Below, in pieces: positions 42,780 through 51,657 of a DNA stretch of 64,000 nt (positions are counted from its first letter, which is position 1; every line of letters begins with the position of its first letter). Location of the stretch: positions 124,001 through 188,000 of the forward strand of contig NZ_CANMTE010000002.1 in assembly GCF_947500795.1 (NCBI RefSeq), written 5' to 3'. Origin of the DNA: an uncultured Gelidibacter sp. Lineage in GTDB: Bacteria > Bacteroidota > Bacteroidia > Flavobacteriales > Flavobacteriaceae. The notes beneath the pieces are model-generated. The model worked only from the letters and a program-made list of their open reading frames with translations, was not told the origin of the DNA and ran no database searches. A program made the position numbers and the translations under genes.

Positions 42780-44067
42780 CGTTAGGATTAATTTTTTTCG
42801 GGTTTGGTTTTCTTCGTTTCTTTTGACCTGCTTTTTGAGGTGGCCTTTGTTGCGATTTATCTTGAGCTTTATCCGGAGCCTTGTCCTGAGCTTTATTCTG
42901 ATCAGTTTGAGGCTTAGAATCTCTTGGTCGTTTTGCTTTACTCTTGTTAGGCTTACGTTTTGTTTTACGTTTTGGAGTATCAAAACGCGTTAAACTATCC
43001 TGACCAACAACGTTTTCAAAATCAGCTTTGACTTCCTCAATAAGCTCTGAAGCATATTCTTCAAGACTTGCAACCTTTTGTTTTTTCTTGTTTAAACCAA
43101 TAATTTCATTGGCTTGTTCAGTGGTTAATTTATGCCAGTTCATCCATTCACCTTCATAAGCATACCACATAAACCCTCTAAAAATATCGGTTTTTTGACA
43201 TACTGCCGTACCTTTTTCAGTGTAAAGCTTGATCTCTGTTTTTGGAAAACTTTTAAGGGCGTCCAAATAGGAATCTAATTCATAGTTCAGACAGCATTTT
43301 AACTTACCACATTGTCCTGCTAATTTTAACGGATTCAACGATAATTGCTGGTAACGCGCAGCAGAAGTACTAACGGATCTAAAATCGGTCAACCACGTTG
43401 AACAGCACAATTCACGTCCGCAAGATCCAATACCACCAAGACGTGCAGCTTCCTGACGGAAACCAACTTGCTTCATCTCAATACGCGTACGGAATTCTTT
43501 AGCAAACAATTTTATCAATTCACGGAAATCGACACGCTCTTCAGCGGTATAATAAAACGTCGCTTTACTGGCATCTCCTTGATATTCAATGTCAGAAATC
43601 TTCATTTGCAATTTTAAATCTATCGCAAATTGACGCGCCTTAACCTTCATTGGCTCTTCTTTATCTCGAGCTTCAGACCAAATATCAATATCGCGCTGTG
43701 ACGCTTTACGGTAGATTTTCAAAACGTTTTCTTCATCATCAATTTTGATGTGTTTCCGTTTCATTTGAATCCTTACCAATTCTCCAGTAAGGGTAACCAT
43801 ACCAATATCATGGCCAGATTGTGCTTGTGTAGCAACAATATCGCCAATACTTAAGGTTAAATTTTCTGTATTTCTATAATATTCTTTACGTCCATTTTTA
43901 AAACGTACTTCAACTCCAATAAAAGGCTCTTCTCCTTCTGGAAGAGACATATTTGCCAACCAATCAAAAACAGTCAACTTATTACAGCTATCGGTGCCGC
44001 AAGTCCCATTGTTTTTGCATCCTTTTGGTTGTCCATCCTTCCCGGTTGAGCAACTGTTACAACTCAT
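42769..44067 (-). CDS. PSP1-domain protein, RicT/YaaT-like
   Basis: 432 residues. The N-terminus is cysteine-rich (CNSCSTGK, then CKNNGTCGTDSC). The central PSP1 domain holds the RicT cysteine clusters CGRELCCSTWL near 210-220 and CGKLKCCLNYE near 248-258; in Bacillus such cysteines bind Fe-S clusters and the protein acts with partners in RNA maturation. The last 75 residues are a low-complexity Lys/Gln/Asp/Pro tail with repeated QDKA-like units, probably disordered and possibly RNA-binding. First gene of the operon with gldH and pbp1A. Confidence 0.87.
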   Translation of the reverse strand: MSCNSCSTGKDGQPKGCKNNGTCGTDSCNKLTVFDWLANMSLPEGEEPFIGVEVRFKNGRKEYYRNTENLTLSIGDIVATQAQSGHDIGMVTLTGELVRIQMKRKHIKIDDEENVLKIYRKASQRDIDIWSEARDKEEPMKVKARQFAIDLKLQMKISDIEYQGDASKATFYYTAEERVDFRELIKLFAKEFRTRIEMKQVGFRQEAARLGGIGSCGRELCCSTWLTDFRSVSTSAARYQQLSLNPLKLAGQCGKLKCCLNYELDSYLDALKSFPKTEIKLYTEKGTAVCQKTDIFRGFMWYAYEGEWMNWHKLTTEQANEIIGLNKKKQKVASLEEYASELIEEVKADFENVVGQDSLTRFDTPKRKTKRKPNKSKAKRPRDSKPQTDQNKAQDKAPDKAQDKSQQRPPQKAGQKKRRKPNPKKINPNDAK

Positions 44068-44433
44068 GTTATGTTATATATATGATTCGTCTGGTAACGA
44101 ATGAGGATTAATAATTACGGCTTACACTCCAAAAAATTTCCACCAAAATGGAACCGGTAATGCCATATAATTTTAAAACGTAAAGATAAGATTATTTATT
44201 TCAGTTATATAATTCAAGATCATGATACTGAATATAATCGTTTAAAAAATTATAACTCCTTATTTTTCAGTTAAATAGAATCATATTGCAATGTGAAAAC
44301 GCTCATTAAAGCAGATGATAAAACGATATCAAATAGACTCGAAAATGCTGTAAAATGACCTCTGAATTTTAATTTTTAAGTGAAAATATAATGTGAAGAT
44401 GATTCTATAAATCCATAATATTCCAAAACAAAA
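44068..44433. other. Gene-free stretch between ricT-like and trhO genes
   Basis: A+T-rich, no reading frame of note, no recognised RNA and no clear TAnnTTTG on either strand. It should contain the promoter for the ricT-like operon. Confidence 0.5.
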
Positions 44434-44458
44434 AAGGCTTCCGTTATCGGGAAGCCTT
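44434..44458 (-). terminator. Terminator after trhO
   Basis: 9-base-pair stem aaggcttcc/ggaagcctt with a 7-base loop, 5 bases after the trhO stop on the minus strand, followed there by a T-run. Confidence 0.9.
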
Positions 44459-44463
44459 ATATT

Positions 44464-45528
44464 TTATTTTTTTAGAACCTCAAAAATGTTCCGTAAATCT
44501 TTTTTATAAGGAAGATGGTCCGCACGTCCTTTTTTGAAGATATCGTTACTATTGCCTTGTCCTTTTCGAAGTGCTTTTTGCTCTTCATAAGGCAATCGAT
44601 TCACTTCCATACACGTTGTTGAACAGCAATTTTCCATTTTTTCTTTACAGTCATCACATTGAATAAACAATAAATGACATGCTTCATTCGCACAATTGGT
44701 ATGTAAATCGGCTGGATTTCCACATTGGTGGCAATGCGCAATGACATCGTCAGAAATACGTTCTGATCGACGTTGGTCAAAAACGAAATTCTTACCAATA
44801 AACTTGTTTTCTAAACCTTTTTCATTGACTTGTCTCACATAATTGATGATTCCACCATCTAACTGATACACGTTTTTAAATCCTTTGTGCTTATAATAGG
44901 CACTTGCTTTTTCACAACGGATACCGCCTGTGCAATACATCACAAGATTTTTATCCTCCTTATGATCTTTTAAATCTGCTTCAATAATATCCAAAGATTC
45001 TCTAAACGTATCCACATCAGGAGTGACCGCATTTTTAAAATGGCCAATTTCACTTTCATAGTGGTTTCTCATATCCACTAAAACAGTGTTCTCATCTTCA
45101 ATAAGGGCATTGAATTTTTCAGCGTCCACGTGAACACCAATGTTGGTCACATCAAACGTATTGTCATTTAATCCGTCAGCCACAATTTTATCGCGCACTT
45201 TCACTTTCAGCTTTAAGAACGCAAAATTGTCATGCTCAATAGCGATATTGAGTCGTACGTTTTCTAAAAATGAAATACTGTCCAAATGGGCCTTAAAAGC
45301 TTCAAAATGATCAGCCGGAACTGATAATTGCGCGTTAATTCCCTCGTGGGCAACATATATTCTGCCAAGAACATCAAGCTCGTTCCAAGCAATAAACATA
45401 TGGTTTCTAAAAATTTCTGGATTGCCAATTTTGGCGTAGGCATAGAAAGAGATGGTCAAACGTTCTTTTCCCGCTTGCTCAATAAGATCTGCTCTTTCTT
45501 TAGCGCTTAAGTTATTGTACAGTTGCAT
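44464..45528 (-). CDS. trhO: tRNA uridine(34) hydroxylase (rhodanese-like)
   Basis: 354 residues. An N-terminal acylphosphatase-like domain is followed by a rhodanese domain with the active cysteine in CTGGIRCEKAS near 188-198, then a C-terminal Cys-rich region (CHQCGNPADLHTNC, CDDCKEKMENCC) that probably binds a metal. This is the YceA/TrhO layout; the enzyme makes 5-hydroxyuridine at the tRNA wobble position using prephenate. Single-gene unit with a terminator downstream and a TAnnTTTG element upstream. Confidence 0.92.
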   Translation of the reverse strand: MQLYNNLSAKERADLIEQAGKERLTISFYAYAKIGNPEIFRNHMFIAWNELDVLGRIYVAHEGINAQLSVPADHFEAFKAHLDSISFLENVRLNIAIEHDNFAFLKLKVKVRDKIVADGLNDNTFDVTNIGVHVDAEKFNALIEDENTVLVDMRNHYESEIGHFKNAVTPDVDTFRESLDIIEADLKDHKEDKNLVMYCTGGIRCEKASAYYKHKGFKNVYQLDGGIINYVRQVNEKGLENKFIGKNFVFDQRRSERISDDVIAHCHQCGNPADLHTNCANEACHLLFIQCDDCKEKMENCCSTTCMEVNRLPYEEQKALRKGQGNSNDIFKKGRADHLPYKKDLRNIFEVLKK

Positions 45529-45560
45529 GCTATACTAATTATTTTAAGGTTAAAGTGGTG

Positions 45561-45568
45561 CAAAGATA
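45561..45568 (-). promoter_or_regulatory. Candidate -7 element for trhO
   Basis: On the minus strand TATCTTTG (followed by C) lies 32 bases before the trhO ATG. The large 7-base-phase array starts 17 bases further upstream, where a -33 element would be expected. Confidence 0.5.
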
Positions 45569-45584
45569 GAAAAAAAATGTTTCT

Positions 45585-45738
45585 CAGTCTTCAGTATTCA
45601 GTCTTCAGTTCTCAGTATTCAGTTGGCAGTTTTCAGTCTTCAGTCTTCAGTCGTCAGTGTTCAGTGTTCAGAATTCAGAATTCAGTATTCAGTATTCAGT
45701 TCTCAGTATTCAGTTGGCAGTCTTCAGTCTTCAATATT
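45585..45738 (+). repeat. Degenerate heptamer array, 22 units of CAGTnnn
   Basis: Exactly 22 contiguous 7-base units can be read without a phase slip. Seventeen or more begin CAGT; the last three bases vary (ctt, att, ttg g-type, gtt and so on), with CAATATT as the last unit and two CAGAATT units in the middle. A fragment (cgagtt, cagtttt) follows. It lies between divergent trhO and recA, just upstream of the trhO promoter. Confidence 0.92.
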
Positions 45739-45763
45739 CGAGTTCAGTTTTCATCTAAAATAG

Positions 45764-45797
45764 AAAAAGCACCAAAGATTTATCTATGGTGCTTTTT
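45764..45797 (+). terminator. Orphan terminator-like hairpin
   Basis: 11-base-pair stem aaaaagcacca/tggtgcttttt with a 12-base loop. There is no upstream gene on the plus strand and none downstream on the minus strand that would end here, so it may end an unseen small transcript or be a relic. Confidence 0.6.
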
Positions 45798-46110
45798 ATG
45801 AGGACTAACTCGTTATTAAATATTACTTAATTTAAATACACAAATTTACATAACGAGCTAACCGCCATCGGATTTACAATTCCCATTTAAAGTCACGGAA
45901 ATTGAAAGGCCCAATGCCTTGTTAAAAATAATTTTGTTAAAAATTTTCATCTGTAGGAGTTAATAATTCAGATAAAAAATGGTCATTTCATAGCATAATT
46001 TCCCATTCTTAATAGGTAGATGGGGAAATTTAAAAAGGTTGCGTGATAAAATTTTTAAGAGGAAAAAATGTCGTAATTTAGCTTCGATAAAATTTAGAAA
46101 AAGACAACAA

Positions 46111-47124
46111 ATGAGTAGTGAAAAAGAAGCAAAACTAAAAGCCCTAAAACTAACGTTAGATAAGTTAGACAAAGCCTACGGCAAAGGGACTGTTATGAAA
46201 ATGAGTGACAAAGCGGTGGTAGATGTTGATGCCATTTCTTCTGGGTCTCTAGGATTGGATATCGCTTTAGGTGTAGGTGGTTACCCACGTGGAAGGGTTA
46301 TTGAAATATATGGTCCAGAATCTTCTGGTAAAACAACCTTAACCTTACACGCTATAGCGGAAGCACAAAAATCTGGCGGTATTGCCGCATTTATTGATGC
46401 TGAGCATGCTTTTGATAGAACATACGCAGAAAAATTAGGGGTTGATTTAGAAAACCTAATTATTTCTCAACCTGATAATGGTGAACAAGCCTTAGAAATT
46501 GCCGATAATTTGATCCGTTCGGGTGCTATTGATATCGTAGTCATCGATTCAGTTGCAGCATTAACTCCAAAAAGTGAAATTGAAGGAGAAATGGGCGATT
46601 CGAAGATGGGATTACATGCACGATTGATGTCTCAAGCCTTAAGAAAACTTACAGGTTCTATAAGCAAAACCAATTGTACGGTGATTTTCATTAACCAATT
46701 GCGTGAAAAAATTGGTGTCATGTTCGGAAATCCTGAAACAACAACGGGTGGTAATGCCTTGAAGTTTTATGCCTCAGTAAGATTGGATATCAGACGTTCA
46801 ACGCAAATTAAAGAAACGGATGGTAATGTGTCTGGTAATAAAACACGCGTAAAAGTGGTGAAGAACAAAGTTGCGCCACCATTTAAAATGGCTGAATTCG
46901 ATATTATGTATGGTGAAGGAATTTCTAAAGTTGGTGAAATTTTAGATATCGCTGTAGAGCATGAAATCGTTAAGAAAAGTGGTTCATGGTTTAGCTATGA
47001 AGACACAAAATTAGGCCAAGGTAGAGATGCCGTTAAAGCTTTGATTAAAGACAATCCGGAGTTGATGGATGAGTTGGAAGCTAAAGTCAGAAAGATTGCT
47101 AAAGCTGCAACTGCTGAGGAATAA
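46111..47124 (+). CDS. recA: Recombinase A
   Basis: 337 residues from the ATG at 46111 (MSSEKEAK); an upstream in-frame start at 46039 would add 24 residues not found in RecA and is rejected. Walker A is GPESSGKT at 68-75, Walker B lies in [11 protein letters not shown], and the L2 loop region [21 protein letters not shown] is intact. It drives strand exchange and the SOS response. I see no LexA-type operator upstream. A terminator follows within 60 bases. Confidence 0.96.
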   Translation: MSSEKEAKLKALKLTLDKLDKAYGKGTVMKMSDKAVVDVDAISSGSLGLDIALGVGGYPRGRVIEIYGPESSGKTTLTLHAIAEAQKSGGIAAFIDAEHAFDRTYAEKLGVDLENLIISQPDNGEQALEIADNLIRSGAIDIVVIDSVAALTPKSEIEGEMGDSKMGLHARLMSQALRKLTGSISKTNCTVIFINQLREKIGVMFGNPETTTGGNALKFYASVRLDIRRSTQIKETDGNVSGNKTRVKVVKNKVAPPFKMAEFDIMYGEGISKVGEILDIAVEHEIVKKSGSWFSYEDTKLGQGRDAVKALIKDNPELMDELEAKVRKIAKAATAEE

Positions 47125-47160
47125 ATCGCACTATTCTGTCAGCAAAAACTTAAAAATTAT

Positions 47161-47188
47161 AAAAAATCCCTTTCTCGAGGGATTTTTT
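47161..47188 (+). terminator. Terminator after recA
   Basis: Stem aaaaaatccct/agggatttttt with the 6-base loop TTCTCG and a T run through 47190. Confidence 0.92.
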
Positions 47189-47263
47189 TTGTTTGCGACG
47201 CAACCTTTCTGAAGGTACAGCATCTTACTAATGAAAAAAAGATCGTATTTAAACTAAATTTCT

Positions 47264-47680
47264 ATGAAAAAGTTAATTTTTATCTGTGTTTTAATGTTGT
47301 CTTTAACGTCTTGTAGCGTAGATGACACCAATGATTATTACAATGAAATTTTACCTATAGTAAGTGTTGACATTCCAGACGAATTTGTAATGGGAGGAGT
47401 TTACCCCATAACTGTCACCTATTCAAGGCCGGCTGGATGTTACGCTTTTTATAACTTTTATTATACCCGTAATTTAAATGAGCGTACCGTAGCCGTTATA
47501 AACACTGCGTACCCAAATAAAGACTGTGGCATGGACGCCCCATCTGAAGTTGAAGCCACATTTAACTTTAAAGTGACCAATAATGGCACTTACGTCTTTA
47601 AGTTTTGGCAGGGCAAAGATGACAGCGGAACAGATTTGTATTATATTGTAGAAGTGCCTGTAGTAGAACAAGCTGAATAA
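47264..47680 (+). CDS. Hypothetical lipoprotein
   Basis: 138 residues, family not recognised. A clear lipoprotein signal ends in LSLTSC (Cys17), followed by acidic residues. The mature 120 residues look like a small beta-sandwich, with alternating hydrophobic strands (VEATFNFKV, GTYVFKFWQG) and two cysteines (in PAGCYAFY and NKDCGMD) that could form a disulfide. It lies 21 bases ahead of the sigma-factor gene on the same strand, so it may belong to that envelope-response operon. Confidence 0.78.
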   Translation: MKKLIFICVLMLSLTSCSVDDTNDYYNEILPIVSVDIPDEFVMGGVYPITVTYSRPAGCYAFYNFYYTRNLNERTVAVINTAYPNKDCGMDAPSEVEATFNFKVTNNGTYVFKFWQGKDDSGTDLYYIVEVPVVEQAE

Positions 47681-47701
47681 TGAATCATTAAAACCACAAC
47701 C

Positions 47702-48244
47702 TTGGGTTTAGATCAACTCATCATCAAGTGTAAAAAAAATGATGCTCAAGCACAAAGCCAGATATACAAGCTCTTCTCGAGTAAATTATTTTCGCTATGT
47801 CTTAAGTATTCAAAAAATTACGCAGAGGCTCAAGACAATCTGCAGGATGCCTTCGTGACCATTTTTCAAAAAATGGATCAGTTTAGTCATAAAGGTTCTT
47901 TGGAAGGCTGGATGAAGCGTATTACCATCAATACAGCGCTTCAACGTTACAGAAGTGTGGGTGTTTTTGATATTGTCCACGAAGATCAAATTGAAGATGC
48001 TGAAGTTGAAATTGATGATGATGAAGTAAGTCTCGATTTTTTATTGGGAATTATTCAGGAGTTGCCAGACCGATACAGATTGGTGTTCAATCTTTATGTA
48101 CTCGATGATTATTCGCATCAGGAAATTGCTGAAATGCTCGATATTTCCACCGGAACATCAAAATCGAATCTTGCAAGAGCGCGCATGATTTTAAAAGATA
48201 AAATTGAACATCATAAAATGCGAGTTAATTCGCAAAGTTTATAA
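47702..48244 (+). CDS. ECF-type RNA polymerase sigma factor
   Basis: 180 residues. It must start at the TTG at 47702: an in-frame TGA sits at 47681-47683 and the first ATG is at codon 59, inside the sigma domain. Region 2 (about 10-80) contains NYAEAQDNLQDAFVTIFQKM; region 4 (about 118-170) contains the helix-turn-helix HQEIAEMLDISTGTSKSNLARAR. The next gene begins on the base after its stop codon. It probably directs transcription of envelope or stress genes, with the next product as its membrane partner. Confidence 0.9.
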   Translation: MGLDQLIIKCKKNDAQAQSQIYKLFSSKLFSLCLKYSKNYAEAQDNLQDAFVTIFQKMDQFSHKGSLEGWMKRITINTALQRYRSVGVFDIVHEDQIEDAEVEIDDDEVSLDFLLGIIQELPDRYRLVFNLYVLDDYSHQEIAEMLDISTGTSKSNLARARMILKDKIEHHKMRVNSQSL

Positions 48245-49747
48245 ATGAATGAGAAAAAACATATAGACCGTCTGTTTCAGGAGAAGTTTAAACACTTTGA
48301 ACCCACTCCTGATGACGCTGTTTGGGAAAACATCCAAAAGACGCTCCACAACGATAAACGCAAACGTCGCGTGATTCCTTTGTGGTGGAAAATTGGTGGC
48401 GTTGCCGCTATTTTGGCCTTGTTATTCACGGTAGGAAACACTGTTTTTAACACCGGTACTGATTTTGGGACCCCAGTAAATTCGGTGGTTGGCACGGAAA
48501 AAACCGATGGCACTTTAGATGCAAACAAAACCGATACTATTGATGAGCAATCAAGCGCATCTGAAAGTACAAGCGTTATTGCAAAATCTGATGTCACCGA
48601 AGATTCGGATGCAAATCGCACTAAAACTGGCAACGTTCAAAATAGCACGAATAATCAAATTGCGGGTGAAAATTCCGTCGGACAAAATAACCAGACGACT
48701 TCAAATACAGCTCAAGAAGGAACTACAATTATTAGCAATTCAAAAAATAATGCCGTCGTTAGAAACACACCAAATCTACCACAACTTAATCCTAAGAAAG
48801 AAGTAGCAAACGAGGACAATGAAAGCGTCAAAACCATTCAAGAAATACAAAAAGAACACTCTCAAATAGCACAGTCAGGTAATAATTACGTAATAAAAGA
48901 GAACAAAACCCTTATAGAAGTAGAACAAAAAGATGTTATCGCTTCAAATAAAGAAGGTGAAACTATTGAGGATGCTATTGCCAAAGCTAATCCTACAAAT
49001 GAAGAAGAAAAAGTAGCGCAACCAAACAGGTGGAACATCTCCCCAAATGTGGCACCTGTTTATTTTAACACTTTGGGCAAAGGCTCTTCCATTGACGGGC
49101 AATTTGTAAATAATGATAAAAATAGTGAGACCAATATGAGTTATGGTATTAGCGGGAGTTATGCCATAAATGACAAGATAAAAGTGCGAGCGGGCATCAA
49201 TAAAGTCAATTTGGGTTACAGTACAAATGGTGTTGTTGCGTTTAATGAAATCAATAGTTTTGATGCCAATTCTAAAAGCAACCAATTGCGAAATATCGAT
49301 TTTAAAAATCGTGAGGGTTCCAATAGTTTTATGAGCACATCCAATATCCAAAATGATGCAGCTCCGCAAGCCTTAGTTTCCACTACGAAGGGATCATTAG
49401 AACAGCAGTTCGGGTATATTGAAATTCCTTTAGAAATGGAATACAGTATTGTTGCCAGTAAGTTTGGATTGAATGTTATTGGCGGATTCAGTACGCTGTT
49501 TCTAAATAACAACGACGTGTTTTCGGTCTTGGAAAATGAAAAATTGCTAATTGGTGAAGCCAATAACATTAATAGCACAAGTTATAGTGCCAACTTCGGA
49601 TTAGGGTTGAATTATAACGTTTCAAACACATTAAAGCTTAATCTTGAGCCTATGTTCAAGTATCAAATAAATACGTTCACCAATACTTCAGGCGATTTCA
49701 GACCTTATTATATTGGTGTATACACCGGTTTTAGTTTTAAATTTTAG
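48245..49747 (+). CDS. Anti-sigma-like membrane protein with C-terminal beta-barrel-like domain
   Basis: 500 residues. Residues 1-43 are charged and cytoplasmic, with the HFEPTPDDAVWENIQKTL segment seen in proteins encoded next to ECF sigma genes. One membrane helix covers about 44-64. Residues 70-260 are Asn/Thr/Ser/Glu-rich and probably unfolded. The last 230 residues look like an outer-membrane beta-barrel of the porin/PorT-like kind (GISGSYAINDKIKVRAGI, GYIEIPLEMEYSI, FGLGLNYNVSN), ending in the aromatic FSFKF. If both ends work as they appear, the chain would span both membranes. Starts immediately after the sigma stop codon. Confidence 0.8.
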   Translation: MNEKKHIDRLFQEKFKHFEPTPDDAVWENIQKTLHNDKRKRRVIPLWWKIGGVAAILALLFTVGNTVFNTGTDFGTPVNSVVGTEKTDGTLDANKTDTIDEQSSASESTSVIAKSDVTEDSDANRTKTGNVQNSTNNQIAGENSVGQNNQTTSNTAQEGTTIISNSKNNAVVRNTPNLPQLNPKKEVANEDNESVKTIQEIQKEHSQIAQSGNNYVIKENKTLIEVEQKDVIASNKEGETIEDAIAKANPTNEEEKVAQPNRWNISPNVAPVYFNTLGKGSSIDGQFVNNDKNSETNMSYGISGSYAINDKIKVRAGINKVNLGYSTNGVVAFNEINSFDANSKSNQLRNIDFKNREGSNSFMSTSNIQNDAAPQALVSTTKGSLEQQFGYIEIPLEMEYSIVASKFGLNVIGGFSTLFLNNNDVFSVLENEKLLIGEANNINSTSYSANFGLGLNYNVSNTLKLNLEPMFKYQINTFTNTSGDFRPYYIGVYTGFSFKF

Positions 49748-49793
49748 ATTTTTTAGTTGGTTAATTGGTTATTGCAAATCCGTAATAACACCT

Positions 49794-49823
49794 AAAAGCT
49801 ACTCTGCACCAAGAGTAGCTTTT
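49794..49823 (+). terminator. Terminator between convergent genes
   Basis: Perfect 12-base-pair stem aaaagctactct/agagtagctttt with a 6-base loop, then a T-rich tail on the plus strand. It touches the stop codon of the convergent acyltransferase gene, so it may serve both directions. Confidence 0.88.
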
Positions 49824-50563
49824 TATTTTTTATGATAGGCTATCAGTTGTTGAAGAATACCCGACCTCGCCTCCTGATTCAATTGTTTAGCGTCTTTTGA
49901 AATGAGACCTTCCGTGGATAAGAATTTATGGATTTTAACACGCATCTTCCCAGGACCACCACTAAAAAATACAAACGGAAAGCGCTCTTTATTATCAGCA
50001 AAGGTCATCGGAACTATAGGAATTTGGTGGTTAATCGCCAGTCTGAACGCACCATCTTTAAACTCGTCTAAAATAATCTGTTCGTCAGGAACGCCTCCTT
50101 CGGGGAAAATACAAATGCTGAGGCCTTGTTTTAATCGTTTTTGAGCTCTTAAAAACACGGCTTTCCTACTTCTTTCTGAACTTCGGTCTACCAAAATACA
50201 GGTTCGTTTGTAGAAGAACCCGAACAGTGGAATTTTCGCCAATTCCACCTTTCCAACAAATACAAACGGATTTTTGACACTTACCAACATCAGCATGATA
50301 TCCGCCATAGAGGTATGGTTGGCAATAAACATGTAACTTTTATCAGGCTCTGGTGTTTGCTCCCTTTTAATAATCCATCTAAAACCCATACCTACAAGTA
50401 TGAATTTTGCCCAAACCTGCGCCAATTTAAAGAAATATGGATACCATTCTTCCTTTAATATGGAGATGATTAAAAATGGTAACAACACTATAATTGGTAT
50501 AGCCACCAATACATGAAACCAAATGCGGTAAAGAATCCAAAATGGGTATTTCAAAATATTCAT
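49823..50563 (-). CDS. Lysophospholipid acyltransferase family protein (PlsC-like)
   Basis: 246 residues from the ATG at 50563; a TTG three codons earlier is unlikely. One or two membrane helices lie at about 10-40. NHTSMAD near 85-91 is the NHx4D catalytic motif and FPEGG near 155-159 the substrate-binding motif. It is a paralogue of the 11507 gene with only moderate resemblance, so it may use a different lyso-lipid acceptor. It is divergent from trpS. Confidence 0.88.
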   Translation of the reverse strand: MNILKYPFWILYRIWFHVLVAIPIIVLLPFLIISILKEEWYPYFFKLAQVWAKFILVGMGFRWIIKREQTPEPDKSYMFIANHTSMADIMLMLVSVKNPFVFVGKVELAKIPLFGFFYKRTCILVDRSSERSRKAVFLRAQKRLKQGLSICIFPEGGVPDEQIILDEFKDGAFRLAINHQIPIVPMTFADNKERFPFVFFSGGPGKMRVKIHKFLSTEGLISKDAKQLNQEARSGILQQLIAYHKK

Positions 50564-50587
50564 CGGGTCCAAAACTAATTAAATTAA

Positions 50588-50618
50588 TTGAGCTATTCCT
50601 TCAAAAAAATTACCTTTG
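50588..50618 (+). promoter_or_regulatory. Bacteroidota promoter for trpS
   Basis: TTG at 50588-50590, 20 bases, then TACCTTTG at 50611-50618. Both elements and the spacing fit the TTG-N17-23-TAnnTTTG pattern. Transcription would start about 40 bases before the ATG at 50666. Confidence 0.7.
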
Positions 50619-50641
50619 TAGCTCGTTTAACATTTAAAAGA

Positions 50642-50659
50642 TTCCCGATTTCGCGGGAA
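50642..50659 (+). promoter_or_regulatory. Hairpin in the trpS leader
   Basis: TTCCCG/CGGGAA around a 6-base loop ends 6 bases before the trpS ATG. It resembles the hairpin before hemE. No tryptophan codon run is visible, so classic attenuation is not supported. Confidence 0.5.
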
Positions 50660-50665
50660 GTGATC

Positions 50666-51634
50666 ATGGCAAGAATACTTACAGGCATACAAAGCACAGG
50701 CACCCCACATTTAGGAAATATTTTAGGTGCCATCCTCCCAGCAATAGACATGGCGAATGACACTAAAAACAATTCATTCCTATTTATTGCAGACATGCAT
50801 TCCCTAACCCAAATTAAAGATGCGGAAACTTTAAGACACAACACCTACAGTGTTGCAGCAACTTGGCTGGCCTTTGGTTTAGATATTGAAAAAGTAGTAT
50901 TCTACCGTCAGAGTGATGTGATTCAAACTACTGAATTAACGTGGTATTTAAGCTGTTTCTTTCCATACCAACGTTTGACTTTAGCACATGGTTTTAAAGA
51001 TAAAGCAGGCCGCTTGGAAGATGTGAACGCAGGGTTATTTACCTACCCAATGTTGATGGCTGCAGACATTTTGTTATATGATGCTGAAATTATTCCTGTT
51101 GGGAAAGATCAGTTGCAACATATTGAAATGACCCGTGATGTAGCCTCGCGTTTTCATGCTAAAATGGGTGAAACATTTGTGCTTCCAGAAGGTAAGATTC
51201 AGGAAAATACGATGCTTATTCCAGGAACTGATGGCGCCAAAATGAGCAAAAGCAAGAATAACTATATCAATATATTTCTACCGGAAAAACAATTGCGCAA
51301 GCAAATCATGTCGATCGAAACTGACAGCACGCCTTTAGAAGATCCTAAAGATTGGAGCACTTGTAACTGTTTTGCTATATACAGTTTATTGGCTTCTGAT
51401 GAAGAGGTGAAGAACATGAAACAGAACTATGAACAAGGCAATTATGGCTATGGACATGCCAAACAAGCCTTATTCGAATTGATTCTTGCTAAATTTGAAA
51501 CGCCACGTGAGCGCTACAATTACTACATGAACAATCTCGATGAAATCGAAAAAGCATTGGCTGTTGGCGCTGAAAAAGCTAAAGTTGTAGCAGATGAAGT
51601 GTTGGCTCGTGTACGTAAGAAATTGGGGTATTAA
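50666..51634 (+). CDS. trpS: Tryptophan--tRNA ligase
   Basis: 322 residues from the ATG at 50666 (MARILTGIQ). The frame is open upstream but the promoter lies there. Class I signatures are TGTPHLGN at 11-18 (HIGH-like) and KMSKSKN near 198-204. It charges tRNA-Trp. It is a single gene with its own promoter, and its 3' end converges on dprA with a 23-base gap and no clear terminator. Confidence 0.95.
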   Translation: MARILTGIQSTGTPHLGNILGAILPAIDMANDTKNNSFLFIADMHSLTQIKDAETLRHNTYSVAATWLAFGLDIEKVVFYRQSDVIQTTELTWYLSCFFPYQRLTLAHGFKDKAGRLEDVNAGLFTYPMLMAADILLYDAEIIPVGKDQLQHIEMTRDVASRFHAKMGETFVLPEGKIQENTMLIPGTDGAKMSKSKNNYINIFLPEKQLRKQIMSIETDSTPLEDPKDWSTCNCFAIYSLLASDEEVKNMKQNYEQGNYGYGHAKQALFELILAKFETPRERYNYYMNNLDEIEKALAVGAEKAKVVADEVLARVRKKLGY

Positions 51635-51657
51635 CCAAGTCCCTGCGCTGGAATTTG

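Noticed and set aside
42780-42983. N-terminal extension of GldH
   Set aside because: The extension is Lys/Arg/Gln-rich because it overlaps the low-complexity end of the ricT-like gene in another frame; a proper lipoprotein signal starts at 42779.
45523-45801. 92-codon open frame across the heptamer array
   Set aside because: It only translates the repeat (a recurring Ser-Val-Phe-Ser pattern), has no conserved look and shares no start signals; a 7-base repeat without stops in one frame gives this by chance.
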